64,000 bases of DNA, taken from positions 558,001 to 622,000 of the forward strand of contig NZ_JAXOJT010000001.1 in the NCBI RefSeq assembly GCF_036663835.1, read 5' to 3'. This document shows, piece after piece, positions 62,731 to 64,000 of this stretch (positions within the stretch are counted from its first letter, which is position 1; the number at the start of each line of letters is the position of its first letter). Origin of the DNA: Sphingomonas sp. LT1P40 (GTDB lineage Bacteria; Pseudomonadota; Alphaproteobacteria; Sphingomonadales; Sphingomonadaceae). A program made the translations under genes and the position numbers. The notes under the pieces were generated by a model. That model did no database searches and was not told the origin of the DNA. It saw only the letters and a list, made by a program, of their open reading frames with translations.

Positions 62731-63909
62731 ATGACGCATGACTTCGATCCGCTTTTACCGGAAACGTTCGACAGCGCGAATGGAGAGTATGCCGCACTTC
62801 GCGCGAAGTGTCCGGTGGCCCATAGCGACGCGTGGGGCGGCTTTTGGGCGCTTATGAAGCATGACGATGTGTCCAATGCTGCGGCGGACTGGCAGACGTT
62901 CATCACCTCGCAGCAGAATGTCGTGCCGAAGGTCGCGTTCACCGGGCGTCGCCCGCCGCTGCATCTCGATCCGCCCGAACATACGCCCTATCGCCGCGCG
63001 CTCGCGCCGCTGTTGACCGAGCGCAAGGTCGCCAAGCTGGAGCCGGTGGTGCGCGGGATTTGCCGCGACCTGCTGGCGAAGATGGTGGCAAAGGGCGGGG
63101 GCGATATCGTCGCCGATTTCTCCGCGCATATGCCGATCGCAACCTTCGCCAACTGGATGAATCTGCCGCCTGAAGCGGTCGCGGAACTGACGCGGGTGGG
63201 CCAGCGCTACAATATCGCGGTCCAGTCGAACGACATGGACTCGACCAAGCTGTCGAGCGCGGTGTTGTACGATATGGCGCGGGGCATCGTAGCCGACCGC
63301 AAGGCGAACCCTATGCCGGTGGACGAGGACGCGACCAGCGCGTTGCTCGCCGTGCGCGTCGATGGCGAGCCGTTGCCGGAGGAGATGATCGTCGGCACGA
63401 TCCGACAGGTGCTGGTGGTCGGCATCATCGCGCCGAGCGTGATGATCGGGTCGATCGCCGTGCATTTGAGCCGCGACCCGGCGTTGCAGGACCGGCTGCG
63501 TGCCGACCCGACATTGGTGCCCGCCGCGATCGAGGAATTTCTGCGGCTCTACACGCCCTATCGCGGGTTCGCGCGCACCGCCGTCACCGATGTCACGATC
63601 CGCGGTCGTACGATCCCGGCGGGTGAGCCGATCGCTTTGGTCTATGCTTCCGCTAATCGCGACGAGGATGTGTTCGAGGCACCCGACGAATTCCGCATCG
63701 ACCGACCGAACATGAAGGATTCGATCGCCTTTGGTCGCGGCCCGCATATGTGCGTCGGTGCAGCGCTGGCGCGGCTGGAACTGATCGTGGCGTTGGAGGA
63801 ACTGCTCGCGGCTGCTCCCGGCTTTGAATTGTCGGGCGAGCCCAAGCCGACGCGTTTCCCGGAGATTGGTGCCTTGTCCGCGCCGGTTACCTTTGCGGTG
63901 GCGGCATGA
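62731..63909 (+). CDS. Cytochrome P450 with atypical I-helix
   Basis: This 392-aa soluble bacterial P450 has ExxR in EEFLRL (about residues 268-273) and the heme loop FGRGPHMCVGAALARLE with Cys341 as the thiolate ligand. The I-helix, normally AGxD/E-T, reads VVGIIAPS (about 229-236): the acid and the Thr that deliver protons to bound oxygen are replaced by Ile233 and Ala234. No ferredoxin or ferredoxin reductase gene is visible before the window end. The next gene overlaps as ATGA. The LacI-type operator upstream predicts substrate-dependent induction. Confidence 0.95.
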   Translation: MTHDFDPLLPETFDSANGEYAALRAKCPVAHSDAWGGFWALMKHDDVSNAAADWQTFITSQQNVVPKVAFTGRRPPLHLDPPEHTPYRRALAPLLTERKVAKLEPVVRGICRDLLAKMVAKGGGDIVADFSAHMPIATFANWMNLPPEAVAELTRVGQRYNIAVQSNDMDSTKLSSAVLYDMARGIVADRKANPMPVDEDATSALLAVRVDGEPLPEEMIVGTIRQVLVVGIIAPSVMIGSIAVHLSRDPALQDRLRADPTLVPAAIEEFLRLYTPYRGFARTAVTDVTIRGRTIPAGEPIALVYASANRDEDVFEAPDEFRIDRPNMKDSIAFGRGPHMCVGAALARLELIVALEELLAAAPGFELSGEPKPTRFPEIGALSAPVTFAVAA

Positions 63910-64000
63910 CTCATATCTTCCTCGCCGCCGGCGACCTCGCGCCCGACCGCGACAATTACGACGAGAGCTACATCGCCACGCGCGACGTTCTGCATGCCGC
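63906..64000 (+). CDS. CapA-like protein, 5' fragment only
   Basis: The start MTHIFLAAGDLAPDRDNYDE is coupled to the P450 stop (ATGA) and runs off the window after 31 codons. The N-terminus resembles the beginning of CapA/PgsA-type metallophosphatase-like proteins (a short hydrophobic strand followed by GDLAPDR). With so little sequence the family call is tentative; that it is a real coding start is well supported by the coupling. Confidence 0.45.
   Translation, partial: MTHIFLAAGDLAPDRDNYDESYIATRDVLHA

Overview
The window is GC-rich, densely packed bacterial chromosome. Its gene content and style point to an aerobic alphaproteobacterium of the Sphingomonadaceae (Sphingomonas-like): an alphaproteobacterial LexA box, a ScfR-type regulator, ADP-forming feruloyl-CoA synthetase and hydroxycinnamoyl-CoA hydratase/lyase homologues, and TonB receptors with secreted esterases. 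This assignment is an inference from recognised families, not from a 16S gene.

Left third (1-31 kb) is mostly core genome: ligA (partial), an oligopeptidase B-like enzyme, uvrB with an upstream SOS box, a secreted GH5 glycosidase, an FMN reductase, mutS with a coupled 56-aa membrane protein, maeB, a lactonase-fold protein, an SDR/acyl-CoA dehydrogenase pair, a ScfR-like regulator, an RND efflux pair, TspO, UbiK, a YbjN protein, proC, a MarR regulator, ilvE and tRNA-Gln. At 9285-9572 an independent small transcript is predicted. It carries an 18-codon ORF behind a 15-nt Shine-Dalgarno fully complementary to the 16S tail, plus a copy of the 16S anti-SD 80 nt downstream, and ends in a strong terminator.

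Middle third (31.6-56.3 kb) looks like one catabolic locus for plant phenolic esters. A minus-strand operon (51102 down to 42074) encodes a TonB receptor and four overlapping secreted hydrolases, two of them tannase/feruloyl-esterase family. A second minus-strand operon (41471 down to 31597) encodes a TRAP transporter, four tandem family III CoA-transferases and a fused 2-hydroxyacyl-CoA dehydratase homologue lacking iron-sulfur cysteines. A third block (53785-51698, 54769-53933, 56252-54828) encodes an ADP-forming hydroxycinnamoyl-CoA synthetase, a hydroxycinnamoyl-CoA hydratase/lyase and a vanillin-type aldehyde dehydrogenase. Two MarR regulators sit at the operon starts. I propose that esters such as rosmarinate are cleaved outside the cytoplasm. 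The aryl-lactate half would be imported, converted to its CoA thioester and dehydrated to hydroxycinnamoyl-CoA, where it would join the ferulate-type pathway.

Right end (56.3-64 kb) is a LacI-centred group: MmgE/PrpD, two secreted alpha/beta hydrolases, a DUF4403 lipoprotein, a LacI regulator, a cytochrome P450 with an atypical I-helix, and the start of a CapA-like gene. Three near-identical 14-bp LacI-type operators tie it together. Palindromic repeats lie at 27.9, 29.4, 38.5 and 53.8 kb.
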